Assembly (NCBI GenBank): GCA_041664985.1
Contig: JBAYJS010000002.1
Span: forward strand, 1 to 45,957
DNA from: JBAYJS01 sp041664985
GTDB taxonomy: Bacteria > Patescibacteriota > Patescibacteriia > Buchananbacterales > UBA6539
Direction: 5' to 3'
Length of the DNA stretch: 45,957 bases
Position 1 is the stretch's first letter. The number at the start of each line of letters is the position of its first letter. Under the pieces are notes generated by a model. It saw only the letters and a list, made by a program, of their open reading frames with translations. It was not told where the DNA came from and searched no databases. Made by a program: the position numbers and the translations under genes. Below are positions 33,915-42,286 of this stretch, piece after piece.

Positions 33915-34754
33915 TTACTTTGCAGGTGAGGAGGTGTCTAGTGGCGATTTAATTTGACTTAAAAATTTATTAGAGACTTTGGTATAAATTTGAGTGGTTT
34001 GTAAGCTGCTATGGCCTAATAAAGTCTGAATATACCGAATATCCGTCCCCCCTTCCAAAAGATGGGTGGCAAAACTGTGACGCAAACTATGGCAGGTGGC
34101 TAGTTTTTTGATATCGGCTTTAGCCAAAGCATTGGCAAAAATCTTTTCAGCCGAACGAGTCTTCAGACAAAAACCAGGCTTTTGACCTAAAAATAAATAT
34201 TGATCAGCAGCCATATTTACAGTTAAATTTTTTAAATCAATAAATATTTTTTCCGAAATCAAACTTTGCCGATCTTTTTTACCTTTACCCTGGCGCACCC
34301 AAATGATTTTATTATCAAAATCCAAGTCCTGCACTTTTAATTTAACCACTTCGGAAACCCTTAATCCAGCCGAATACATCAACGCTAAAATTAATTTATG
34401 CTTTGGGTTAGAAACTGAATTCAATAATCTTAAGACTTCATCTTTAGACAAAACCACCGGCAACCTTTTTGGCTTTTTGGGCAAACCACCAAACATTAAA
34501 TAGTTAAATTTTCTTTTTTGAATATTAATATAGTAAAACTTCAAAGCATTCAAAGCCAGTCTGGCCGTGGAGCTAGAAACTTGCCGATTTGTTATCAAAT
34601 ACTCCAGATATTGTCTAATGTCTGATTCTCTAATCAGCCTGGGGTCTTTTTAACAATATCTGACCAGGTCTTGGTTATAATACAAATAGCATTTAAAAGT
34701 TTTTGGGCTAAAATTACGTATTTTTAGCTCCTTTTCTAAGGCATCAAAAAACAT
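33915..34754 (-). pseudogene. Tyrosine recombinase (Xer/XerA-like) with in-frame TAA at codon 35
   Basis: Read from the ATG at 34754, the frame gives MFFDALEKELKIRNFSPKTF, then YLYYNQDLVRYC, a TAA (34650-34652), then KDPRLIRESDIRQYLEYLIT and the whole catalytic domain, 279 sense codons in one frame. Numbering the stop as 35, catalytic residues are R132 (SAGLRVSEV), H222 and R225 (HSLRH), H248 (LLGHSS) and Y257 (TQIYTKVS). Both sides of the stop match the SAM-like DNA-binding domain, so a single AAA-to-TAA change is likely. A shorter protein starting at about 34598 lacks that domain. There is no IntI-type insertion before HSLRH. It faces away from the attI-like site and cassette A. Confidence 0.82.
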
Positions 34755-34818
34755 AGCGTTTTTAGATATTATTTGTTAAGATATATCTAGCACAGAACGT
34801 GCTTATGTGCGCTATGTT
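34750..34818. promoter_or_regulatory. Nested inverted repeats upstream of the recombinase
   Basis: Outer 9-bp arms AACATAGCG (34750-34758, containing the start codon) and CGCTATGTT (34810-34818). Inside lie the palindrome AGATATATCT (34779-34788) and AGCAC/GTGCT (34789-34793 with 34799-34803). It could be an operator for the recombinase or an accessory recombination site. Confidence 0.45.
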
Positions 34819-34854
34819 GATACCTAGATTTTAGCTTATTTTAGAAAAAATTGT

Positions 34855-34883
34855 CAACCAGTTCGCATAAACTAAGTTATATG
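34855..34883 (+). other. attI-like half site (L'-R') at the recombinase-proximal edge of cassette A
   Basis: CAACCA then GTTCGCATAAACTAAG^TTATATG: an L' box, a 4-base spacer and an R' core with the G^TT crossover between 34876 and 34877. It is nearly identical over 22 bases to 43757-43778, left of cassette B. From memory, the end of attI1 (CAGTCGCCCTAAAACAAAG^TTA) is similar in layout and wording. It lies 122 bases 5' of the recombinase start, where attI lies in integrons. Confidence 0.65.
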
Positions 34884-34983
34884 ACATACATTTTTATTAA
34901 TAATACATTTTACCAATACGCTTAGCTTTTAAGCTAAGGAAAAGAATTTGATTTTCTTTTTTAGGACTATAATGTTTATAACT

Positions 34984-35883
34984 ATGAAAAAAATCTTACC
35001 TTTATTCCTTGGAATAATTGCGACATTAATCTTATGTGGTGTTAGTTATGTAGGCATAAGGCATTATCAACTTTCCCAGAATGAAAAAATAGAAAATGCC
35101 AAACAAACTAAGGATTTAACTGACACACAACAAAAGGCATTAGAGCGGGCTCAATCTGAGATAGAAAAACTTAAGCAAGAAAGTGAGGATGCCAAACAAA
35201 AGCAAGCTAAATTAGAGCAAACAATAAATACCGAGACTACGCCAAAGAATCTTGATCTATCTCTAATCATAAAACAATGGCAATCTAAAGTAGTCTATGT
35301 AGAATGTAAATGGAGGGGTGAGGACGGGTCATACATTCTTGATACTTTTGGATCTGGTCTTTTTACAGGAAAAAATAATGTCTACCTCGTCTTTACTAAT
35401 AAACATGTTGTAAGCTATGAAGGGCAGGCTCCTTGGATATGTCAAATAACATTCCCATACTTAGACGAAACGTATACGGTTAATGTTGATACCCAAACAA
35501 TGACGATGAAAGATTTGGCTTTTGACCCAAATTTTGATGTCGGAGAATTATTTATTAAAAATTCATCTCCTAATCTACAGGCCATATCCGCTGTAAATTA
35601 TTGCAATAAAACGGCTAATACTGGAGACCAAATTGTTGTGCTTGGCTATCCGGGGATAGGATCCTCAACGGGAATTACAGCCACTGAAGGCATTATTTCC
35701 GGATACGACAATGGTTATTATATTACATCAGCCAAGGTTGAACACGGCAACTCTGGTGGAATCGCAGTTTTAATTAAAGATAATTGTTATTTGGGCATAC
35801 CTTCATATGTGAGCGTTGGCGAGTTGGAGTCATTAGCTAGAATTTTAGATTTTAATTATTGGCATAACTATTATTCACGATAA
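34984..35883 (+). CDS. Membrane-anchored trypsin-like serine protease (cassette A)
   Basis: 299 residues from ATG 34984 (MKKILPLFL); upstream starts at 34948 or 34972 are possible but add nothing useful. One N-terminal helix (about 4-24), a coiled coil (about 35-82, rich in Lys/Glu/Gln), then a chymotrypsin-like fold with a plausible triad: His141 in TNKHVV, Asp185 in FDPNFDVGELF and Ser257 in EHGNSGG. It resembles DegP-type proteases without a PDZ domain. A perfect hairpin CTTAGCTT/AAGCTAAG (34921-34938) lies in its leader. More AT-rich than chromosomal neighbours and bounded by recombination sites, so it is probably cassette cargo. Confidence 0.82.
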   Translation: MKKILPLFLGIIATLILCGVSYVGIRHYQLSQNEKIENAKQTKDLTDTQQKALERAQSEIEKLKQESEDAKQKQAKLEQTINTETTPKNLDLSLIIKQWQSKVVYVECKWRGEDGSYILDTFGSGLFTGKNNVYLVFTNKHVVSYEGQAPWICQITFPYLDETYTVNVDTQTMTMKDLAFDPNFDVGELFIKNSSPNLQAISAVNYCNKTANTGDQIVVLGYPGIGSSTGITATEGIISGYDNGYYITSAKVEHGNSGGIAVLIKDNCYLGIPSYVSVGELESLARILDFNYWHNYYSR

Positions 35884-35924
35884 TACTGGCTACAAATTAA
35901 AGTATTTATAAACATACTATATTA

Positions 35925-36734
35925 ATGGAAGAATTTATATTAAATTGGCAAACATTAATTGGCAGTGCCCTTGGCCCTTTTCTCTTAGGGGTTGGATTTT
36001 GGGTTAAAGGAATAATAAAGGCAAGAGAAGAATACAAAGAATTACTACGACGAGTAGAAATTAGCACAACACAAAGTTTAGATTCAATATATAAGATGTA
36101 CCAACAATTGGAACAAGTGATAGGACGCATAAAAAATTTGGCTAAATCTGTGAGAGCTATAACAGATAACAAAACATTTTGTCTAGACAGAGCTAATTTC
36201 CCTCCAGTCAGAGAAGTTTATAGCGATAAAGAAGCTCCATATTTCAAAATAAAGAGCTACTATCTTCATAATAAACTTCTATGGATTGACGCTGGCATCA
36301 AAGAGGTGAACGAAATAAATGCTAATTTTAAAAATGATTTTAACGATTTAATGAGACAAAATGAATTATTAGTTGTGCTTAACCAAAAAAATCCAAACCC
36401 CGATCCATCTGCGCAAAGAACTGCATATGCTAATAATCTTGAAAATTTCGCTAGTGTAGTCGAAGAATACATCAATAATCATATTCTAAAAGGAATCGAG
36501 ATAATAGCACAAATTAAAATTTATAATGGCCACTTACGTAAAGGATGTGGCTTTTGGTTTCGTTGGAAACATGAAGGATTTAGCTTTAATTTTTTATGCA
36601 AAAGAATTGAATTAAAGAAAGTTGTAAATGATATTGAATCCTTAGATGCCATAGATGCAGCGATAAAAAAAGAAGTTGACTTATTAATACAACAAATAGA
36701 GAAAAGGGCTAAAAACTTATCATCACAAACATAA
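35925..36734 (+). CDS. Membrane-anchored helical protein of unknown function (cassette A)
   Basis: 269 residues. One N-terminal helix (about 10-30, LIGSALGPFLLGVGFWV), then a long, mostly helical cytoplasmic part with a heptad-like stretch about 33-75 and charged helices to the end. No enzymatic motif found. It is 41 bases downstream of the protease gene, the second gene of the cassette, so it is likely a functional partner of the protease. Its TAA stop (36732-36734) is the first codon of the 19-bp inverted repeat, meaning gene and cassette end are tightly fitted. Family not recognised. Confidence 0.75.
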   Translation: MEEFILNWQTLIGSALGPFLLGVGFWVKGIIKAREEYKELLRRVEISTTQSLDSIYKMYQQLEQVIGRIKNLAKSVRAITDNKTFCLDRANFPPVREVYSDKEAPYFKIKSYYLHNKLLWIDAGIKEVNEINANFKNDFNDLMRQNELLVVLNQKNPNPDPSAQRTAYANNLENFASVVEEYINNHILKGIEIIAQIKIYNGHLRKGCGFWFRWKHEGFSFNFLCKRIELKKVVNDIESLDAIDAAIKKEVDLLIQQIEKRAKNLSSQT

Positions 36735-36773
36735 GCGTATTGGTAAAATGAATATAAGGTTAAAAATGTACAT

Positions 36774-36895
36774 CATACAACACGTTTTAAGCGCAATTGC
36801 TTGTTTGTTTGTGTGGTGTGAGTTAGGATGAAATTAAGCAACATTGTACCACACAAAAAACGGCGCAACCGCGCCTAAAACGGTAACGTTGTATG
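36774..36895 (+). other. Complete attC-like recombination site (122 bp)
   Basis: R'' CATACAAC (36774-36781) pairs with R' GTTGTATG (36888-36895). GTTTTAAGCGC (36784-36794) pairs with GCGCCTAAAAC (36871-36881) at 10 of 11 positions. TTTGTGTGGT pairs with ACCACACAAA (36808-36817 with 36848-36857), leaving a 30-base loop. Between R and L arms the spacers (AC and GGTAAC) do not pair, like the unpaired central spacer of attC. Crossover G^TT would be at 36888/36889. Confidence 0.7.
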
Positions 36896-36912
36896 AAGTA
36901 TTTAAAAATCAC

Positions 36913-37554
36913 ATGAACCAATCCTTGAAAAACAAACTAATAAAAATTGCCCAAAAAGAATATACAACCGATGACCCGTCGCATGATTTTGAGCATATTT
37001 TAAGAGTGCTATCAAACGCTGAAAATATTGCCCAAGAGGAAAAGGCTGATATGGATATTTTAATTCCTGCCGTTCTTTTTCATGATGTGGTTAATTATCC
37101 AAAACACAGCCCAGAAGCTGAAAAGGCTTCGGATGAAAGCGCCAGATTAGCAAAAAAAATATTAGAAGGTATTAATGATTATCCAAAAGAAAAAATTCCA
37201 AAAGTTGAATATGCAATTTCTGTTTGTTCTTTTAGTAAAGGCATTGTTCCAACCGAACTGGAGGCAAAAATTTTACAGGACGCAGATGGCCTGGAAGCAA
37301 CCGGTGCGATTTCGATAATGAGAACCTTTTCCTCTACTGGACAAATGAAACGGCCATTTTATAGCATAAAAGATCCATTTTGCAAAAATAGAAAGCCCAA
37401 TCCAACAGAGTATGCCCTGGATTTATTCTATGAAAGATTACTAATAATCAAAGAACGGTGCCATACAAAAAAGGCTAAAGAAATTGCCGAGAGAAGATCT
37501 CATTTTCTGCTTGAATTTTTAAAAGAATTTGAGCTTGAACTAAAAGGAAAATAA
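36913..37554 (+). CDS. HD-domain phosphohydrolase
   Basis: 213 residues from ATG 36913 (MNQSLKNKL). The frame reads through the attC-like site to 36844, but that region is non-coding by structure. HD motif residues: His28 (SHDFEHILR), His57-Asp58 (LFHDVV) and a later Asp (D123 or D125 in LQDADGLEATG) as metal ligands. It belongs to the HD superfamily of metal-dependent phosphohydrolases such as those acting on nucleotides; the substrate is unknown. It is the first gene after the attC-like site, in the position of the next cassette, but I found no attC after it, so it may be chromosomal. Followed after 2 bases by a membrane protein gene. Confidence 0.85.
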   Translation: MNQSLKNKLIKIAQKEYTTDDPSHDFEHILRVLSNAENIAQEEKADMDILIPAVLFHDVVNYPKHSPEAEKASDESARLAKKILEGINDYPKEKIPKVEYAISVCSFSKGIVPTELEAKILQDADGLEATGAISIMRTFSSTGQMKRPFYSIKDPFCKNRKPNPTEYALDLFYERLLIIKERCHTKKAKEIAERRSHFLLEFLKEFELELKGK

Positions 37555-37556
37555 TT

Positions 37557-38141
37557 ATGCTTCAATATCTAGTTTTATTAGGTGCAGTTGTCAATTTAGC
37601 CGGTGGCCTTTTTTATATCAAAGAAACTTTAAAAGGCAAAACCAAGCCCAATAAAGTCACCTGGCTAATGTGGGCAATATCGCCTTTTATTGCAACGGCC
37701 GCGGCCTTGTCTGCCGGTGTTGGTTGGGCAGTGCTGCCGGTTTTTATGGCTGGCTTTGTGCCGTTTTTGGTTTTTGTCGCCTCGTTTATCAATCCAAAAT
37801 CATACTGGCAGCTGGAAAAATTTGATTACCTTTGTGGCGCTTGTTCAATTTTGGCTTTAATCCTTTGGGCCATTACCAGACAACCTTTGGTTGCCATTAT
37901 TTTTTCAATTGCCAGTGATGGCTTTGCGGCTTTGCCAACAATTATTAAATCCTGGAAAAAACCAAAAACCGAATCAGTCCAAGCTTACATTACCGGAACA
38001 TTCAACGCCTTAACCAGTTTTTTTGCGCTTAAAACTTTTGGTTTGTCTGAAATCGCTTTTCCAATCTATTTGGTTTTAGTGAATTTAACCACAACAATTG
38101 TAATTTACCGAGGTAAACTAAAAAAAATTTTTACTAAATAA
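37557..38141 (+). CDS. Polytopic membrane protein with PQ-loop-like repeats
   Basis: 194 residues, six or seven hydrophobic helices. Two related segments are visible: GKTKPNKVTWLMWAIS (about 30-45) and PTIIKSWKKPKTESVQAY (about 135-152), spaced like the repeats of PQ-loop/SWEET-type proteins (PxxxK/S pattern). It might transport a small solute, but that is inference. It starts 2 bases after the HD gene, so the two form an operon that ends at the bidirectional terminator at 38151. Confidence 0.72.
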   Translation: MLQYLVLLGAVVNLAGGLFYIKETLKGKTKPNKVTWLMWAISPFIATAAALSAGVGWAVLPVFMAGFVPFLVFVASFINPKSYWQLEKFDYLCGACSILALILWAITRQPLVAIIFSIASDGFAALPTIIKSWKKPKTESVQAYITGTFNALTSFFALKTFGLSEIAFPIYLVLVNLTTTIVIYRGKLKKIFTK

Positions 38142-38150
38142 AGTCAAACC

Positions 38151-38180
38151 AAAAAACAGATAGGTTCTATCTGCTTTTTG
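38151..38180. terminator. Bidirectional terminator between convergent genes
   Basis: CAGATAG/CTATCTG (38157-38163 with 38167-38173) with a 3-base loop, flanked by AAAAAA on the left and CTTTTTG on the right, so it can stop both the plus-strand gene ending at 38141 and the minus-strand gene ending at 38192. Confidence 0.85.
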
Positions 38181-38191
38181 TTATAAAAAAT

Positions 38192-41100
38192 TTAAAAACT
38201 AGCGGTTGTACTGGCCAAAGCGCCGGGAATTGATGGCAAAGTAAAACATAAGTCCGGCCAACAACTAGGCAAAACCGTATTTAGCGGCACCAAAAAAGAA
38301 AAAACTTGCAAAGCATAAATATCATTAGGATGAGTGACAACTAATTGTTGCCAAGTGCCATCCAAATTAATTGAACTAATGACACCCGAGTTTGGCTTGG
38401 GATAATATAAAGTATCAGCCCCGCGAATGTAAGTGGCTACACCATAACTTTTTGGACTGGCACCGCTGACATTGCCACGTAAAATGCCATCACCACTGGT
38501 ATTACCATAAGTTGGCACCACCGTGTAGTTTATAGCCGGTACCGTGCCGACTTCCCGATTAACCGTTACCAAAGAAATTGCTTGATCAATTTGCGGCTTT
38601 TGCGGACAAAGCTGGGGCCAGCAACTGGGTAAACTAGCTTCTTTTGGCACCAAATAAGAAATTACTTCAGTCGCATACGGATCATTGGGATGAGTGACAA
38701 TGCCGTGCTGCCAAGTGCCATCAGTCTTAATTGAATTTATCACTCCCCCGTTTGGTTTGGGATAATAATTACCATCAGCGCCGCGAATGTAAGTGGCTAC
38801 ACCATATAAATCAAAATAGACACCACTGGCTTTACCAAACAAAACTCCGTCTTTAACCGTTGAGCCGTATTCAGGTACTTCAATAAATTCAATTGTTCCC
38901 TGGCGGCTGATTTCAAAAGCGCCAATTTCTGGTTGAGTTTGCAAAGGTACGCTTAGACCGTTGTAGTCTAAGGATAAACCAACGTCAGCGCCGCCATTAA
39001 TTGCCAAAGAGGTTGGCCGGATACGAAAATCAAAATTGGCTGGGTCAACAAACAAAGGATTACCAACTAAAGAATTATAATCTTGTAAAAGTGTATTTTT
39101 CCAGGCTGAAAAATTTAAAGTTGCCCAATTATTTAAAAACTGTTCAGCGCCGTTTTGAAAATAAAGATTATGATCTAAAATCGTGCCGGCAGTTTCAGAC
39201 ATGGCAATCAAGTACCGATTTGCCGGGTTATCAAAATAAATAATATTGTTTTTAACTTGGTTGTTCAAAGCCGGTCTGGTAGCGTCGTAGCTGGCAATTG
39301 CCAAACCAATCAAACCGCTGTTATAAATCACGTTATTGTGAGCCGAGACGTTATCATAATTAAAAATATCAATACCGGTGTATTCACCCGAAATTAAATT
39401 ATAATAAATTTTATTGCCGGTGCTGGACATGTGGTCGTTGCCAACCCAACCGCCGCCATCAAACCGAATGCCGCCGCTGCCATACTTTGTCCCATTGTTT
39501 GACGGATCTGACGGTACAGCAGAATCATTATAAGTGTCGCGTTGACTATAAACTTTATTGTAACGGACAATGTTGTCGTTGCCGACGCGAATCAAATCAA
39601 TACCATAGCGATCATCCATTGCCTGGGCATTGGCATAGGAAGTATTTTTTTCAATAATATTGCCCGAGGCGGTGACATCACCGACGCGAATACCGGACTG
39701 AGCATTGCGATAAACAATATTGCTTTTGACTAAATTGTTTGAACCGCGCCAAATTACAATTCCTTCATGAGCATTGTCATAAACATCATTATTTAAAATC
39801 AAATTATTTTTGCAATAAACATCATAGAGCAAAATACCACTGCCTAATTCAGTGGCACTGGTGCCAACCGTGCCATAAACAGTAGAATTTTTTACCGTGT
39901 TATTTTCACAGCGGCCGGCCGTATCGGCAATTAAAATAATTCCTGCCAAACCTTTGCCGTCGTAAACTTTTAAATTGTCCAAAATTACATTATCGGTGTT
40001 ATTTAAAACCACCGAATACAAACCGCGGTAAAAAGCCAAGTCTTTGACCGTAATATAATCGGCATTATTAATACCCAAAAGAAACGACTGACTACCCAAA
40101 CCGTCAATTATTGGCTGACTACCAATACCGTAAGCACCAATGGTAATTGGCAAAGTCAAACTGCCTGAATCTGAAAACGTCAAAGGTTCGGTCCAAGTTT
40201 GACCGCGTTTTAATAAAATCGTGTCACCGGCGGCAAAATGCCTGGTGGTTAATTTGGCTAAAGTTTTCCAAGCCGTGGCTTCGGACAAACCATTATTACT
40301 GTCACTACCCAAACTGGCGTCAAGATAATAAGTTTTTGGTGAAACGGTACAGGCTAAAACAACCAATTGGCAGCTGGAATTACAGCTAAGAACACCGGCG
40401 TCATAACCATTATTTTGACAAGTCTGGCCGTTTAAATTACTGCCGTCACATTGTTCACCCGCTTCAATAATTCCATTGCCGCAAACCGACAAGACCAAAA
40501 CATATTCATCAGCGCCAAGGTCTGGAGCTAAGCCTAAAGGAATTTGATCGCCGTCAAAATCCTGGGTTAAGCCTAGATTAGTGCCCCGGTCAATAGCCAA
40601 AGAATTAGCCGCTAAATGAAAATTTCTAGTACTGATATTAATTAGCTTGGGATCACTAATAATTGAATGCTGATCAAAATTTTGGTTGCTTTTAAATTTT
40701 TTATTAATATAAGTATTCCAACTGCTGGCTTGGTTGGTAAAGTCATTACCGTAGCCGTCGACTTGGATAATGTAAGCAGACGAAGCGGAATACCAATTAT
40801 TATAATCAATATATTTATCGGTCGAATTTTGAACTGACAAAATCACATGCCAACTTGAATAGTCCGGCCGAATGGCAATATTATTTTTGACGTAAACTTT
40901 GCCACCGGTACTTTCCAAATCAATGGCAACCGTGCAATCAAAAATCGTATTATTATAAATACCAATTTCACTTAAAGTCGTACCGTAAAGTAAAATACCA
41001 ACGTCTTTAATACCGTAAATAACATTGTGACTGATAATTGTATTGGAAAGATTTTGCGCCAACATACCGCCGCCCACAACATCATTGTCATAAGTAATTG

Positions 41101-42154
41101 CCACAATGCCATTTATATCTTCGGTAAAATCAGTTGTTTGGTAAACCAAATTATCACGAATAATGTTATTTTTTGGGTTGTTGTCTCCGCCTTTGATATC
41201 AATACCGTGATGATGCGGATTGTAAGAAATATTATGCTCAACAATGGTATTGGAACTATCAACAATTTGAATGTTGTTACCGCCGGATTCGTAAATTACC
41301 GAATTGGTGATTAAATGATTATTACCGCCGCCAATTGAAATGCCTTGACCGTCGTAAGTATCCTGGCCGGCCGGATCATACATGCCGCCATGATGAATGG
41401 TTAAATTACGCACGACCCAATAATCATTAAGCGGATAAATACTTAAAGTATGACGAGTGGCATTTTTTAATTCTAAATTTTCCAAAGTGATATAGTCAGC
41501 ATTAGCGTTCCAAGTGCCGTAAATACAGCGAGTTCGAGTTGAATTTTGAACATCGGTTGGTTGATTGGCAGAGTATAAATACAAAACATTATTTGCAAAA
41601 TACCAATCCCCCTGAGCGGTTAGCTCGCCAATTGAAGTTTTTTTAGTGCCCCGAGTACCATTAACAAATATCATCTGCGGCTCGGCAAAATCATCATCCC
41701 ACTCCCAGCGGTCTTTGGGATTAACCCAAACCATGCTTGCCTGCCAGAGGTGTTTACTTGAATCATAAATTGTCCAACCCAAAACCGGATCCGAACCGGT
41801 AATAATTGGTTTGGGCAAACTGCTGTCACCGTAAGCGCCAAAAGTAATTCGGGCTGACTCTGACGTACCGCTGATTTTTTCAATCATCAAAGTTTCAGAC
41901 CACACTTGACCGCGTTTAAACAAAACCGAGTCACCGGCGTTAAGTTTGGTGCTTTTGGTCCAATCAAAAGCATACTGATTAACTTTACCAATGGTTTTCC
42001 AGGCCGTTGCCGGCGAAGTTCCGTTGTTTGTATCATTGCCGCCAGTCGCATCAACGTAATAAGTCTTGGCTGAGGCTGACACGACACCGGCATACAAAAT
42101 AAACCCTAGACAGGCCAGGGCTAAAAAACTAATTTTGATTGATTTTCTCTTCAT
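38192..42154 (-). CDS. Giant secreted parallel beta-helix protein
   Basis: 1320 residues. Signal peptide to about residue 30 (VVSASA). Two related right-handed beta-helix modules: KTYYVDATGGNDTNNGTSP (about 30-550) and KTYYLDASLGSDSNNGLSE (from about 606), each with many N-rich turns (NLIL/NNII-type rungs). Between them, CGNGIIEAGEQCDG and SCNSSCQL form a short Cys-rich DUF4215/MYXO-type repeat. At the end, two copies of a module of about 90 residues (SYGVATYIRGADTLYYPKP, DGTWQQLVVTHPND) recall carbohydrate-binding add-ons of glycosidases. It is likely a secreted polysaccharide-binding or polysaccharide-cleaving protein or adhesin; no catalytic residues can be named. Confidence 0.85.
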   Translation of the reverse strand: MKRKSIKISFLALACLGFILYAGVVSASAKTYYVDATGGNDTNNGTSPATAWKTIGKVNQYAFDWTKSTKLNAGDSVLFKRGQVWSETLMIEKISGTSESARITFGAYGDSSLPKPIITGSDPVLGWTIYDSSKHLWQASMVWVNPKDRWEWDDDFAEPQMIFVNGTRGTKKTSIGELTAQGDWYFANNVLYLYSANQPTDVQNSTRTRCIYGTWNANADYITLENLELKNATRHTLSIYPLNDYWVVRNLTIHHGGMYDPAGQDTYDGQGISIGGGNNHLITNSVIYESGGNNIQIVDSSNTIVEHNISYNPHHHGIDIKGGDNNPKNNIIRDNLVYQTTDFTEDINGIVAITYDNDVVGGGMLAQNLSNTIISHNVIYGIKDVGILLYGTTLSEIGIYNNTIFDCTVAIDLESTGGKVYVKNNIAIRPDYSSWHVILSVQNSTDKYIDYNNWYSASSAYIIQVDGYGNDFTNQASSWNTYINKKFKSNQNFDQHSIISDPKLINISTRNFHLAANSLAIDRGTNLGLTQDFDGDQIPLGLAPDLGADEYVLVLSVCGNGIIEAGEQCDGSNLNGQTCQNNGYDAGVLSCNSSCQLVVLACTVSPKTYYLDASLGSDSNNGLSEATAWKTLAKLTTRHFAAGDTILLKRGQTWTEPLTFSDSGSLTLPITIGAYGIGSQPIIDGLGSQSFLLGINNADYITVKDLAFYRGLYSVVLNNTDNVILDNLKVYDGKGLAGIILIADTAGRCENNTVKNSTVYGTVGTSATELGSGILLYDVYCKNNLILNNDVYDNAHEGIVIWRGSNNLVKSNIVYRNAQSGIRVGDVTASGNIIEKNTSYANAQAMDDRYGIDLIRVGNDNIVRYNKVYSQRDTYNDSAVPSDPSNNGTKYGSGGIRFDGGGWVGNDHMSSTGNKIYYNLISGEYTGIDIFNYDNVSAHNNVIYNSGLIGLAIASYDATRPALNNQVKNNIIYFDNPANRYLIAMSETAGTILDHNLYFQNGAEQFLNNWATLNFSAWKNTLLQDYNSLVGNPLFVDPANFDFRIRPTSLAINGGADVGLSLDYNGLSVPLQTQPEIGAFEISRQGTIEFIEVPEYGSTVKDGVLFGKASGVYFDLYGVATYIRGADGNYYPKPNGGVINSIKTDGTWQHGIVTHPNDPYATEVISYLVPKEASLPSCWPQLCPQKPQIDQAISLVTVNREVGTVPAINYTVVPTYGNTSGDGILRGNVSGASPKSYGVATYIRGADTLYYPKPNSGVISSINLDGTWQQLVVTHPNDIYALQVFSFLVPLNTVLPSCWPDLCFTLPSIPGALASTTASF

Positions 42155-42223
42155 TTTGCTGAAAATTACCTTTATCTAAGCTTCACAGATTACCACAGAT
42201 TAATAATTTAGTCAAGGGTAAAA

Positions 42224-42252
42224 TTGATAGTTTAACTGATTTTTGCTAAAAT
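42224..42252 (+). promoter_or_regulatory. Promoter of galT
   Basis: TTGATA (42224-42229), 17-base spacer, TAAAAT (42247-42252), 34 bases before the galT ATG. It lies in the divergent spacer with the beta-helix gene. Confidence 0.6.
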
Positions 42253-42286
42253 ATCTATATAAATCTAACTAAAATTTACCTAAAAT

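Larger units (their letters stand above)
34877..36888 (+). mobile_element. Integron-like gene cassette A (two genes)
   Basis: Bounded on the left by TTATATGACATACATTTTTA and on the right by TAAAAATGTACATCATACAAC followed by the R''-L'' arm; the two ends are complementary over about 50 bases, including a perfect 19-bp inverted repeat (34906-34924 with 36732-36750). It holds the protease and helical-protein genes, both on the plus strand and pointing toward the attC, the normal cassette polarity. If circularised, its ends would rebuild a hairpin attC of about 59 bases. Confidence 0.6.

Noticed and set aside
34650..34652. Alternative genetic code to explain the stop in the recombinase
   Set aside because: The known CPR recoding concerns UGA, not UAA, and TAA ends nearly every other gene here.
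36844..36912. Upstream extension of the HD protein (start at a TTG at 36844)
   Set aside because: The extension is translated attC-like hairpin; the ATG at 36913 gives the normal family start.
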